Part shown: piece after piece, positions 21,991 to 33,522 of the stretch
Position numbering within the stretch: the first letter of the stretch is position 1
Layout: every line of letters starts with the position of its first letter
Source: Ceratopteris richardii
Taxonomy: Eukaryota > Streptophyta > Polypodiopsida > Polypodiales > Pteridaceae
NCBI GenBank assembly: GCA_020310875.1
Contig: CM035423.1
Location: forward strand, 139,819,748-139,883,747
Length of the DNA: 64,000 nucleotides
Direction: 5' to 3'
Program-made: the position numbers and the translations under genes
Notes under the pieces: generated by a model
What the model was told of the DNA's origin: nothing
What the model saw: the letters and a program-made list of their open reading frames with translations, nothing else
Databases searched by the model: none

Positions 21991-22984
21991 TTATTTCCAT
22001 TGTTCCACTTCAAACCCTTTAAGTGGAATTGATCCTAAAAAAACTATAAATGAATCTCTGAGGCATCCCAAGCACTACTTTTGTGTCTTAAAAGGAAAGT
22101 CTTCATAGTCTACTCTACGAAAAGGATCAATCTCTCAAATATGATCTAGTGTCTTGTATCTTGGTTCCAAAGGTGCTTCCACTTGTGAAAACCTTTGGAC
22201 CAAAGACTCTTAGCTCTATGGATGTAATCTTTTTGAACAGTTTTGATAATAGTTATAGAGAACAATATATAATTCTATTGTCTCATGCTAGCTACCCTTT
22301 TCCTATTGTTATTGATGGAACATAAGGGTTTCATCTTGTTCCAACCTTTCCAACGATGTTTGTTTTACATAAAAACAAAATCCATAGCAAATGGAGCCCC
22401 ATGAGGGGAACAAAAAGGTTTTAAACCTTCTGTGTAACTCTCTATAATGGGTTTTTTAGTATTTTGACCATCTTGCCATCTCTTAGGTCTAACCTTAGGC
22501 ATAGTGGTCCTACCACCTTTGATCGGTCAATGTTGTTTGGTCTTTGGACCATCCTACCCTTGCTTTGTGGGATAAGGGAGGTTCCTTGGGCACTATGCCA
22601 CTTCATTTGTGAAGTTGTCCTTTCAATTAATTCATCCAAGGGAGACTAGGCCTCGGCTGAACTTCCTCTTAGAAAGTAAATAAATAAAATCTTGGTTTCA
22701 TCATGAGCTTTGAATCTTCAAGTTGATTTAATTTTCGAGTGTGGTAAGATCCACATTGCTTTGACAAGCATTTGCATCATATACGTGGTCTGATTAGTGG
22801 TTGAAGATAATTTCTACAGTACAATATTTCGCAAGCAAGTACCAAGGGGTGTGTGTGTGTGTGTGTGTGGGAATATGATCTACAAAACTGCTGCAACCAA
22901 AGCTGGTTTTACAACCAAACAATTAAAGCAATTAAAGACACCTCCATCAGCTTGATAAGAATGATTCTAATGTTAGATCTGAAA
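21991..22984. other. Unassigned, with a short (GT)n tract
   Basis: No gene recognised. A GT microsatellite lies at about 22850-22869. Confidence 0.45.
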
Positions 22985-23660
22985 TAAAATCTCTTCCTCA
23001 AAATCACTCTTGACAAAGCCTACGAGATATTAGAATGAGATTTATTCTCCAACCCCTCCCCATGCCCATGATCACATGACTCTCAAGCTTTTCACGAATG
23101 GTATCAACATTTTTCTATAAAATGATATTGGAAGCACCCCCCCCCCCCCCCTCTTTTGGAATAGCCTTGAAATAATTTGCGTTGCTTCTAGGCCCAAAAC
23201 TAACCACTCAAAAAACACTTTCAAAATGCTTTTAGCCTCTCCCATAGTTTATGAGGGTTCAAAGTTCTAAGGATCTCACTTCTGCCCAAATTTTCTACTT
23301 ATTAGGCATGTCAATAGGTTTTGGGGTTACTATGAGTAAGCATTGGGAATGGGTTTTCACTTAGCTCAATGGTAAGCTTCAATACTCGAAGGGAATGCAA
23401 CTTAATGTGGCAAGTAAGCAATGGTGATAAACATGTTCTTGAGTTCCTCCATCATTTACTTCCTTACTTGTTGGATGTTGAGCTACAATGAGTTGTTACA
23501 TGTGGAGAGAGCCTATAGAAACTTCCTTTGGATGGGAGATCCTAATAGGGGGATGTGCCTAATGATTAGATGAGATATCTATGCTCAAGGATGAGGGTGG
23601 TATATTAGCCTTTTCTGAACATTTTGTGACCAAATGGATGACCAAGGCTGGTGTAACTGC
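22985..23660 (+). pseudogene. LINE reverse transcriptase fragment
   Basis: Plus-strand pieces include 'LTLDKAYE' (RT block), 'FYLLGMSIGFGVTMSKHWEWVF' split by stops, and 'ETSFGWEILIGG', the usual order in the C-terminal half of plant LINE RTs. A 16-base C run at about 23137-23152 interrupts it. Confidence 0.6.
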
Positions 23661-23829
23661 AAGGAATCTTAGGTAAGCTTATATTGTGGAGTTGTAATAG
23701 CATCTCCTTCTTTGAAGCCCCAAGATGGAAAGATATAGACCCCATCATACTCTTGGCCTCCATACCCTTCTCCTTCTCTCGGGCCACGAGATGGATAGAT
23801 ATTGACCCCATCATACTCTTGGCCTCTCC

Positions 23830-24260
23830 ACTTTCACTTTTCCCCAAGGGATTGGATCAATGACCACTCTTTTGGAGGTTTCTTGAAGTTGCTAGCACAT
23901 CTTTCTTTCCAAATCTTTTAAAGAGCTTCTCCCCAAATTGCATTCCACAAGGCTGCAAAGCAACCGATTGCTTCTCCAAGTAAGGCTTATTTCTAGTTTA
24001 GTTGAGTCTAGTCAAAGTTTCCCCACAATCTACCAAACCAAAAAAAGTACTTGGGCATGAAAAGAAGAGAGTCGCAAGTCTTCTCTATCATTGAGGCAAT
24101 TCTTGCACCATGAAGGGGCCCCACAAATTTTGTTAGCTTTAATATTATTCCGAATTCTCTATGGAGAAATTTCCACATCATAAGAACTTTTTTATTCTCA
24201 ATGAGGGGATGCCATAGAGCAAGAAACTTAAGATCCCATATGATAACCCTTCATTTCGAA
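23830..24260 (-). pseudogene. LINE C-terminal fragment
   Basis: The minus strand shows 'CKNCLNDREDLRLSLFHAQ' and 'LVECNLGRSSLKDLERKMC', like the zf-RVT tail of plant LINEs (Cys/His cluster, then the 'W..RN' region). It is homologous to 21540-21990. It converges on the RT fragment at 22985-23660, which suggests two LINE copies inserted in opposite directions. Confidence 0.55.
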
Positions 24261-24537
24261 TTTTTCAATTGAAGTCAATTTTCACATTTATTCACTTGGA
24301 GGTTGAGAAAACATAATTGTTCTCTAGTGGGAAGTACTTGTGACAAGGAAATTCAATAGAAAGATGAAAGAAAATGGAAACCTTAATTCTCAAAAACTAA
24401 GGGAAAATTAGGGTTTGGCCAAAAAAGCCCCAAATTAATGAGATTGAGATCAAGACTTCTCACAAAACACAATCATAGATAGAGGAAACTGTAAACTGGA
24501 TCTTGTAGACACACATACATAGAGATAATACAATATT

Positions 24538-24938
24538 GAAATCTCACAAGAGCACACATAGAATAGAGAGGGACAAGACTGAGCACAAGATTGAGTACAA
24601 TTTCCCCCACATAATCTGATGGACAAGCCTATCAGAGTATGTGTATTTATAGGTATTTTCATTATGTCTTGAATAGAAGATACATGAAGGTGGCACTTTG
24701 AAAAGCGTACATTCATGAAAAATCTACGTCATTTACAAAACATTGCTTTTTAAGCAATCTACTATTTTTACAAAATATATAGAATAATATCTTTAAAATG
24801 TCTATAAAAATATGTGAGTAAATCCATGCACATTTACACCCTCATGATTCTTCACCTGATAAATCAAAATAGAATCACATTAAAACCCTAAAGACATTAA
24901 AATCCATTTAACATTCCTTTATTCCATAAAGTATAACA
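24538..24938 (-). repeat. Putative Gypsy LTR, copy 1
   Basis: A ~400-bp direct repeat of 26764-27165. Both run from 'aatctcacaagagcac' to 'ccataaagtataaca', which on the minus strand starts TGTTATAC. They flank a Gypsy integrase remnant, so they are likely its LTRs. The left boundary is uncertain. Confidence 0.65.
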
Positions 24939-25079
24939 TGCCTCTCAGTTGACAAGCAATTGACCTCAGTTGACAAGAATAAAATAGACATGGATGGCGA
25001 GTCACATGTCCCATCACTGAACAATCATAAGCTATTCCATATAAAAACACATGCATGAAACTGGGAAATTTGAATTTAA

Positions 25080-25990
25080 TTTGACTATGAATGATATGCA
25101 AAAATCAAGTGGTCATAATGTGGAGTTAATGATGTCTTATGAATCCATTGAGATTTTTCAAGTGAGTGATTTTTATATTTAACTAAATATCTATGATATT
25201 GCTTACCAGTGCGTGTAGTAGTAACATCATAATCAAGTATTTTCTCTGAAACAAAAATTTCAACATCCTCTTGAAGTAAAGGAGGATCATCTAAAGTAGG
25301 AATGAGTGGTAAAGTTCCTTAAAAGGATTTCAATAAACTAATATGAAAAGAATTATGTATATTCCAATGAGAAGGTATGTCTAATCTAAATGCATTCTCA
25401 TTTATGTTTTTTAATAATACGAAAAGGTCCATAATAATGTGGTGCAAGTTTTCAAAACTCTTTTAATTATTCTTAACCATACGAAGTCATTTTCATTAAA
25501 TTCTTTAGCTACTCATTTTTTATTAACAGTACACATGTAACATTCTTGAATCTTCTTAATGTGCTAATGAACCTCATAAAGTGTAGAAATATGATCTTGT
25601 ACAAAAGAATTTGCCATAGGGATATCCATTTGAGGAATAGTCATGGGAATGGAAAGCTTTTTACCATAAACAATTTCATATGGTGCACGCAGGTCGAGTA
25701 GAGGTATGTGTTGTGTTAGTATATGCAAATTGTAGTAAAGGAATTTTCTCATTCCAATTACTTGGATATCTAAAGAATAACAACATAATAATATGAAATA
25801 GTAATATTCATACCTTCACTTTGCCCATTCCTTTCATGATGAAATGCAAAGCTAAAGTCAATTTTGGAACCTAAATTTTGAAATAATGCAACCCAAAGTG
25901 ATAACAAAAACAAACATCTTGATCTTATAAAATAACTTTTGGAAAACCATGATGCAGAAAAATACATTTAATTAATAACTTACCAAAATC
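25080..25990 (-). pseudogene. Ty3/Gypsy integrase C-terminus and chromodomain remnant
   Basis: Minus-strand pieces are 'FAFHHERNGQSEGMN' (degenerate form of the AYHPQTDGQTER integrase motif), 'YNLHILTQH', 'DIPSHWNIHNSFHISLLK', and finally 'YLVKYKNHSLEKSQWI', a chromodomain-like end. This is the order at the 3' end of a Tekay/chromovirus-type pol. Stops are frequent. It lies between the two ~400-bp repeats. Confidence 0.72.
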
Positions 25991-26179
25991 CTCTGTAGTA
26001 TGGGTACAGTCCATGGCCTTATATAGAACCAAAACCTATTGCTAAAATGTGAAAAGAATTTTAGAAATATTGGAATTGAAATAGAAAAGGAAAGGTTTTG
26101 TCTTGGAAATCTAAAAACAAAGAGAGAAGTAGAAGTAATGTTAAATATAAGTTAAAAGAAACGGGATATCAATACATGA

Positions 26180-26244
26180 GAATAGGCTAGTGGATAAAGC
26201 ATATCTCTTGCAAGTGAGAGGTGATCGGTTCAAATCCCCTACAT
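26180..26244 (+). other. tRNA-like segment (possible SINE head)
   Basis: A box 'aggctagtggataaagc' (26184-26200), an anticodon-like loop 'cttgcaa' and B box 'ggttcaaatcc' (26227-26237) at tRNA spacing. Acceptor pairing is poor, so it is not a functional tRNA. Confidence 0.5.
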
Positions 26245-26479
26245 GCTAAATAGGGAAATAAGTAAGCTCTTATTGCCACTCATTAGTTAGAGAGGGTTCG
26301 CATGTAGCCAACAGAACCAAAGGGAACCAAGAGAACCATGAGTACTAGAGAAGCCAAAGATGTCATAGTTCTATGCCTTAATCGATGCCTTGGAGTAATT
26401 GCATGTGTTAACCAAATTGATAAACCGAATTGATAAAATTGAATTGATAAAACGAACCAAAGCAGAACTAGGATAGGTC

Positions 26480-26625
26480 ACAATGCAAAGTGAACAGTGT
26501 GACAGTGTGACAACACACAGTGAATAGTGTGACACTATGATAGTGCATAGTGCACAGTGAATAGTGTGACAATGAACAGTGAACAATGGCACAGTGCACA
26601 GTGTAATAGTATACAGTAACGCATT
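26480..26625. repeat. Minisatellite, CAGTGAATAGTGTGA-like
   Basis: Degenerate tandem copies of a 15-20-bp unit around 'cagtgaatagtgtgaca'. Inflates frames on the minus strand. Confidence 0.75.
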
Positions 26626-26763
26626 CAAAAAACACCGACAAAAAAACGTGAATTGAAAAATGCAAACCTGGATTGGAGGAGAATAAACGAACCAAAACAA
26701 GTGATGAATCATGAAGGGATGTTGAGAAGTACACCTTCACAGATGCATGCAAGCTCACAATAA

Positions 26764-27165
26764 CAAATCTCACAAGAGCACACATAGAATAGAGAGAGGC
26801 AAGACTGAACACAATGTTGGGTACAATCTCCCCCCACATACTTGGATGGACGAGTCTATCAGAGTATGTGTATTTATATGTGTTTTTGTTACATCTTGAA
26901 TAGAAGATACATGAGGGTGGTGCTTCAAAAAGCATGCGTTTATGAAAAATTTGCTTTATTTAAGAAACATCGATTTTTAAGCGATCTACTATTTTACAAA
27001 AATATATAAAATAGTATCTTTTAAATATCTTCAAAAATATTTGAGTAAATCCATGCGCATTCACTCCCTCATGATTCTTCACCTACTAAATAAAAAAACA
27101 ATCACATTACAACCCTCAAGACATTAAAATCCATTTAACATTCCATTATTCCATAAAGTATAACA
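26764..27165 (-). repeat. Putative Gypsy LTR, copy 2
   Basis: Second copy of the 24538-24938 repeat, clearly diverged (many substitutions), hence an old insertion. Confidence 0.65.
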
Positions 27166-27439
27166 AAAACACTTAGCACGAACAAGACCAAAGTTGGGGG
27201 GATCAAAACACACACTTTTTAGAAATAAACACAAAGGAACATAATGGGGAGGCAAGAACATTTGACCAAGAAGATTATAGGAATATCCTCAAGTGCATGT
27301 ATACAAATAGGTTTGGAGCCCCTATGTGTATCAAGATGGATTGCATAAGGAACTCATTAGATTGAGGAACTTAGAAATTTCTTTAAACTTGATGCATGTT
27401 TCTCAATTTAAGGATGGCAGTTATGAGGATAGATAGGGA

Positions 27440-28300
27440 TGTGTGTATGTATTCATAAGCAACCCTGATGAAACTAATGACTTAGCTCAATGTTTAGAAA
27501 AAGGGACTTGGGATCAGAACCTAGAACATTGGGATAATCCAAGACATAATAGACATCACACACCAGTAGAGCCACCAAGGAAAAGAAGATATCAAACTTC
27601 ACCTAATCCATTTTTGAGCGAAGGGGAAGCAATTGATGAATTCCCTATTAGAAGAAGAAATGAGTGGAATAACCTTGGGAGAATATTGAGACTTCTCAAG
27701 TAGTCAAATCTATGAAAAATCAATATGATGGATCTAGTGATCCTCATAACCATGTAGCATATCATAATTAAGTTTTGAGAGCAAAAGAAGTAGTCGGATA
27801 TGCTACTCAGTTTGAATATTTTGGATTAACCCTAATAGGATCTGCCTTACCATGATTTTTACCATTAAGGAAGGAAATGTTTGAAAACATTGAGATATTA
27901 TTGGAAGAATTCATAGAGGAATTTTCCAAAATATACATTAAAAATAGTATTTCTACATTGATCAATACATGTAAATAGAAACGTGAGGAAACTATGAGAA
28001 TGGCGACAAGAAGAATTAAGCAATATCTCGATAGATGTCCAAATTATGAAAAACTATCCATGCCAAAGAGGGTTTCATTATTCATTGAAGGATTAAACAA
28101 TCGCAATTGAGAACAATGGTTTATTGTAGAAGATTTCTAGAGCTAGACTTTTGCATCAAAGAAGCAGTTGATTTAGAAGATAATAGAGGAACTGATGTTC
28201 TAATATATGATCAAAAAGTTAGTGGAGAAAGTAAAGTACCACCTATAGAGAACTATCTCAAGCCATATAAAAAGCTTTAGGAGCAACTATCAAATCAAAT
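27440..28300 (+). pseudogene. Ty3/Gypsy gag fragment
   Basis: Plus-strand frame pieces: 'NQYDGSSDPHNHVAYHN', 'FEYFGLTLIGSALP', 'RIKQYLDRCPNYEKLSMPKR' and 'SLFIEGLNNRN', in the order of a Gypsy gag capsid ('YDGSSDP…', 'F…GL'). Stops (TAG/TGA) interrupt. It is on the opposite strand to the Gypsy integrase remnant, so it is a separate insertion. Confidence 0.6.
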
Positions 28301-28329
28301 TTAGCATAGGGATTTCATGTTACTATGGG

Positions 28330-28620
28330 TCAGAGGTGGGACTAGGCTCTTACCAAGATCAACAAAAAACTCAATTACTAGACAGGAATGCAAATCAACT
28401 TAGAAGGTTTCTATGGTGATCAAAAAGTTCCTCATAGCCTCAATTACCTACTTTTTGTCATGCTAGAAACTCAAAGACAACAATTTGGCCAAATTAGAAA
28501 GAATTTTCAAAACTTTTCTTTGGATGGGTGATCCTGATAGGAGAGGTGTGGCCAAAATAAAATGGACTATTTGTGCCAATAAAAAGAATCAACCAGGCTC
28601 ACCATTCTAGACATTGAAGG
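28330..28620 (+). pseudogene. LINE RT C-terminal fragment
   Basis: Contains 'ALTKINKKLNY' and 'NFQNFSLDG', similar in wording to 23340-23560 and to the same region of plant LINEs. Short and broken. Confidence 0.4.
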
Positions 28621-30359
28621 TTTAGCAGATAATAGAGTGTTGCAACAAACGAGAACTATGTCAATAAAAGAGAAAACCCTCGTCAAAAATCAAGTAAATT
28701 GCATCTTATGTTTGAAAACCCTTTATGCCACTATACAGTTTTATAAAAATGAATTGCAAAAATGTGTTTTTTCAAGATTTTTTGACATTTTTCTAAAATT
28801 TTTAATACCAAAATGTGTCAAAAAATGTATAGTTTAGCACATCACCTTTTGCAAATTATGAAAAATCTAAAAGACATTAAAAAGAGCATATGGATGAAAC
28901 CAAATCAAGATATGTGTGAGTGAAAAATTGCATTCGGCTCAGTTATATTACACAATATGGTTCAATGACATCAACTACATAGCAACATTTGTAAATCAAT
29001 AGAAATTGTAAGATATTTTCATACAAAGACATAACTTTCTTCATCTACATCTATGCCCCCCTCATCTGATACATCTGTTTCAATTTTTGACTTTTGTGTA
29101 CTCTCTTCCTCTTCTTCCATAGCAAGAAGAGCTTTATCTTTATCCAAGAACATACCAATGTCAGCAGGATCAAGCATGGACCTCCTTGTTTGCCTCTAAT
29201 TCCTATGTCACATAGATCTAGATTTGCACTCTCTCTCTCACTAAAACTCTCTCACAATGAAAAATTTTGTTATGTCTTCTATTTTTTAAATTTTTCCATA
29301 AAATTGCAATAGTTAATGATTTGAAAATTCCAAAGTTACCTCTTGATGATCACTTAAAGAATTTTTTTGATCCTTGTTCAACTCCTTGTACACTCACCTT
29401 TTCAATTTATTGCAATTCTTACCTTGTGTAGAAAATTGTGATTCCCGAAAGAAATCTTTTCGAGATCAAATCACACTCACATTTCCATCATTGCCACACT
29501 TGGTGATTCAAAAGTACCTTGATGAAGCATTTACTACCATCAACTGTGAAGATCCAACAAGGCCCAAAGCTTTACTTCATATTTCCCTTGTGACAATGCC
29601 AAAAATTGTTTGTTATACTTTGGAGTTGTCCTCTCCAGTCATCATAGCATAAAGGACCAACAACCTCAAACACTTAAATTGTCAATGTAGGGAGCATGCT
29701 AAGACCCTAGCCCCTTCTCTCTCAATGGACTCAAAGATTTATACTTAAAAGATCAATAAATTAGAAATTTCACAAAGTTTCCTGATATTTCTTCTTTTAC
29801 ATGTAGATTTGGAATTAGTAAGCTTTTTTAGTGTTTCTCGTACCTAAAGTGGGAGATTTTTTATAATAAAGACATTGTGAAGTTATTTTCATGTTTTGGT
29901 ACTTGTACCCCTATGATGAGAGAATCATGATTCTGACATATTCACACAATCATTAGAGAATAGTTCATAGTTTAATTAATTGAGCTTGGCAGAGAGAATC
30001 AGACTCATAGAAGCATGAAACCCTCAAAAAACTAATGATCACAAAGATAAATCTATGAAAAATACTCACAAAATCACTTGAAATCATCATTAAAGCTTAA
30101 TGACGAGAAAGAGTAATTGCAAGAGATTTCTAGTTATCATTTGTTCTCCAAATGTAAGATTATACAAAATAAGTAATCATAATTGACTTTATACATTTCT
30201 AAGTCTCCATGTTCATACTTAAAATAGGTCCTCCAAACTTTTTGTCCTAAAAATAAGTCGTCTAGAGAGCTCTAAAACTTTTATGAAAATTCTGTATAAG
30301 TTACAAATCATCATGAGCAAGACATTTGGGATATTCTAATCTACTATATTACAACATTT
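28621..30359. other. No firm feature
   Basis: Mostly AT-rich. A minus-strand segment (about 29190 to 29040) reads 'SMLDPADIGMFLDKDKALL' with an acidic run after it, perhaps a decayed coding tail, family unknown. A plus-strand 92-codon frame (29374-29652) has no recognisable domain. Confidence 0.35.
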
Positions 30360-30369
30360 TCATCCTTTT

Positions 30370-31314
30370 CCTTGCAAAAATTCACCTCCTAACACAACAT
30401 TTAATCAACAAGAATCAATTGCTCTTTCAAATTTTTCATCTTTGTCAAAAACCTATCCATTGAATCTCCTTCATTCATATGCGCATTCTCCAACTATTTT
30501 TGGAGGTACGCAACATGAGCCTCATTTCTTGCTAGTTATAATGATGTAAGAGTATCCCAAGCATCTTTTTTGCAACAATGAATGTGTGAAATAATGGCAT
30601 GGTAGGCAAAGCTATCAATGCATGTGCATCTCTAGCATCCCAACAAAGTTTCTCTCAAGTAGGTGCAACAAGAACCACAACAGGACCATGAAAATTGAAG
30701 ATCATCATCTTCAACATCATCTACATCACTTTCAATCACTATATTTGCACGTAACCTCATGCAAAAAATTGATCATATCTCAAAAAGTTGAACAAAAATA
30801 TCCAAACAAGCTTCGCTAGATCTATAATAGATTTTGAGGCACTTATACTAGCAAACCAAAAAATGTATATATATTTGGCACAAAAGGACTACATTTCTTG
30901 CATAGCTACTATGATAGTGCATCCGGAGTTCAAAACAAGCTCAAATCAAAATTTTGATGTGATATAGTGAAGTTGTTTTAAACTCTTAATCACCCCAAGT
31001 ATGCTCACCAATTTTTGTGAAATTTTGAGACTGTGATTGGAGGATGATACCCTAGAGAAAGTGATGAACTTATCTTATACAAGGTTTTGGAGTTTTAGGT
31101 CTATAGAAGTAGAGGAATAGCATAAGGAGGAAGAAGAATCTTGGAGAACAACACAATACAGAATGTATTACAATTGAATGTACAAAGCTAAGTGACCCAT
31201 TAGGGTTATAGGCATATATACAAGCCAAGAGGAAAAAACCTCCTAACAAGGGGAAAAAGTTGCCTCTGTGGACCTAAGTGCTTTCACACACATCACTACC
31301 AAAATTTATCAACA
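30370..31314 (-). mobile_element. Copia element C: 5' LTR plus gag remnant (A family)
   Basis: Gag-derived sequence (30370-31060) matches 40320-41060 of element A along its length, but with many stops. The LTR (31085-31314) reads on the minus strand from TGTTGATAAA to about CTCCAAAA and matches element G's LTR. The primer-site region is unreadable. Nothing beyond gag remains. Confidence 0.72.
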
Positions 31315-31430
31315 AAATTTTCATTTATTTTGTGATAGAAGATTGAAGACCACAAATTCTTCAATGGGACAAAGTATGTTTGTAAGAGGAAATGATTGTA
31401 GAGTTTTGATGCCACAAAAGTGTTGGAGTT

Positions 31431-31560
31431 TGAGGTTTGGAGAAGCACGTGAACAACACAAGGAAGAAGAAGAATCTTGGAGCACAACACACAATACTGA
31501 GTGTATTACCATAGAATGTACCAAGATAAGTAACCCATCAGGGCCATAGGCATATATACA
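31431..31560 (-). repeat. Element A 3' LTR fragment
   Basis: Matches the terminal half of the A-family LTR (TGTTGGAGTTTGAGG on the plus strand). It joins directly to RT sequence at about 31562, so the rest of RT, RNase H, PPT and the U3 part of the LTR are deleted. Confidence 0.8.
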
Positions 31561-31561
31561 A

Positions 31562-32420
31562 CGTTTTGCTGATAGAGAACAGCATCAAATGCATCTCCAA
31601 CATCATGAAGACTCAATCGTAAACCTGTCTCCATATGAGTGGCAATAGGTTTACAGTCTTCAAGGCCAAAATGCTGCAATAATGTGTCAATATATTTCAT
31701 TTGACACAATGTTATTCCGCCATCAACGTGCATAAGTTGAATGCCCAAATAATGATGCAAATGCCCCAAATCAGACATCTCAAATGAGGCATGCAAATCA
31801 GCCTTAAATAATCAACATGCTTCTCATGAGGACTAATGAGCAACATGTCATCAACATACACAACAATAATCAGAAGCACATCATTTGCATGCTTAACATA
31901 TAAGGTGCTCACAGTTGGACTATTCTCAAAACCATGTGCAATGAGGTAGGCATGTATCTTTTCATACCAAGCACGTGCTTGCTTCAAACCATATAATGCC
32001 TTTTTGAACCTGCACACTTGGTTTTCATGCCCTTTTTGCACAAAGCCAAGGGGTTGAAAAACATACACTTCTTCATGCAAGTCACCATTCAAAAATGTAG
32101 TTTTAAGGTCCAACTAATGTGCATTCCAACCATGATGATCTGCAAGTACACAGATGCAACAAATAGTAGTCATTTGGCATGTAGGAGCAAAGGTCTCATC
32201 AAAATCAATGCCACTTTCCTAAGCATAACCCTTTGCAACAAGCCTAGCTTTATACCTGTCAATTGTTCCATCCGGCTTATGCTTCAGCTTGTATACCCAC
32301 TTAATGCCAACGGCCTTCTTCCCAGGAGGCAACTCACATAAAGACCAGGTACCATTCTTAATTATATCATCATATTCAGATTGCATAGTAGCCATCCAAT
32401 TTTCTAAATTTTATGCTTCA
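31562..32420 (-). pseudogene. Element A reverse transcriptase
   Basis: Minus-strand RT: 'KWVYKLKHKPDG' and '[11 protein letters not shown]' (32230-32330), '[18 protein letters not shown]' (about 32090), '[16 protein letters not shown]' and the catalytic 'YVDDMLLIS' (about 31850), all in Copia order. The YVDD box is intact. At least two stops occur near 32110 and 32220. Sequence ends in 'DAVLYQQN', where the deletion joins the LTR. Confidence 0.85.
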
Positions 32421-32820
32421 TCAAACTCCTCATAGAGACTAGAGGGAGCAATATCATAGAAATCTGAGGAAAAAGAGGCACTATGAGAGCCGAAACAAGT
32501 ACGATATGATAGAGATTCATCTAACTTGCTATCATGCAAAATCTGCATCAACCATTTTGGCATAGTTCTTGCCTTGTCAATATCAGCTCTCTCATCAAGT
32601 GCATCATGTAAATCTGCATCAAAAATGGAATGATCAGCTTATGCCGAACTTCCTTTATATAAAAAAAAATGGAATGATCTACATCATCACATGAAACCTG
32701 TAAAGGTTGAGAATTTGCCTCATTTGGACCAGCACTAGGTTGTCCAGCTGTAAAAAGAGGCAGCAAAGTATCATACATGTCTTTGGAGCTAATAGATGTT
32801 TCCTTAGTATAGGAAAGTAA

Positions 32821-33138
32821 TGGCTAAATAGCATCTTCCACAAAAACAACATCACGGCTAACCAAAATGTGTTTAGTTTGTGAATGATATGGACGATAGC
32901 CTTTGCTTTCAGAACTGTACCCAACAAAAATACATTTCACTGCTTTATCATCCAATTTCCTGCATTGTTGTTTAGGCACTAATCCATATGCCAGACAACC
33001 AAAAATACACAGATGAGCAACACATGGATTGCGACCATGCCAAGCCTCATATGGAGTGATATATTGCAATGCTTTAGTGTGACACCTATTAAGTACATAT
33101 GTTGCACACATAACAGCCTCAAGCCAGAAACTATGTGG
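32821..33138 (-). pseudogene. Element A integrase, C-terminal half
   Basis: Begins 'LPHSFWLEAVMCATYVLNRC', then 'TPYEAWHGRNPCVAHLCIFG' and the GKF-type 'CIFVGYSSESKGYR', 'SRDVVFVE'. It continues the integrase frame of 38827-39196 after B is removed. Confidence 0.88.
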
Positions 33139-33143
33139 TAAAG
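33139..33143. repeat. TSD of element B (left), TAAAG
   Basis: Matches 38822-38826 on the right side of B. Confidence 0.9.
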
Positions 33144-33522
33144 GGAAGTATTTTTACGGTGATGCACCACAGTGCGCTCTCCTTCTCGAGAGCTTCACGA
33201 TGATATGCTCAATGTAGAAAACTGAGCTCCTACAGTCGCACACAGTACTCTGCACAGAGGCTGCAGAATACGCAGAAAACACAATACACAGGGAGCACGA
33301 AGGTGAAGTATTTTTATGGCGATGCACCACAGTGCGCTCTCCTTCTAGAGAGCTTCACGATGATATGCTCGGTGTAGAAAATCGAGCTCCTAAGGCCGCA
33401 CACAATACTCCGCAAAGAGGCTGCAGAATACGCAAAAAACACAGTACACAAGGAGCACGAAGATAGACTTCTTAGGTCTTAGAAATACGGTCGAACTTAT
33501 AGTCTGTGACTGACCAACCGGA
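33144..33522 (-). repeat. Element B 3' LTR: two tandem partial copies
   Basis: Two partial LTR copies lie head to tail: 33144-33303 (terminal 160 bp) and 33304-33522 (terminal ~219 bp). Both match the 5' LTR end. The outer copy starts GG where TG is expected. RNase H joins the inner copy at 33522. Confidence 0.88.

Noticed and set aside
26180-26244. Functional tRNA gene
   Set aside because: A and B boxes are present but the acceptor and T stems do not pair.
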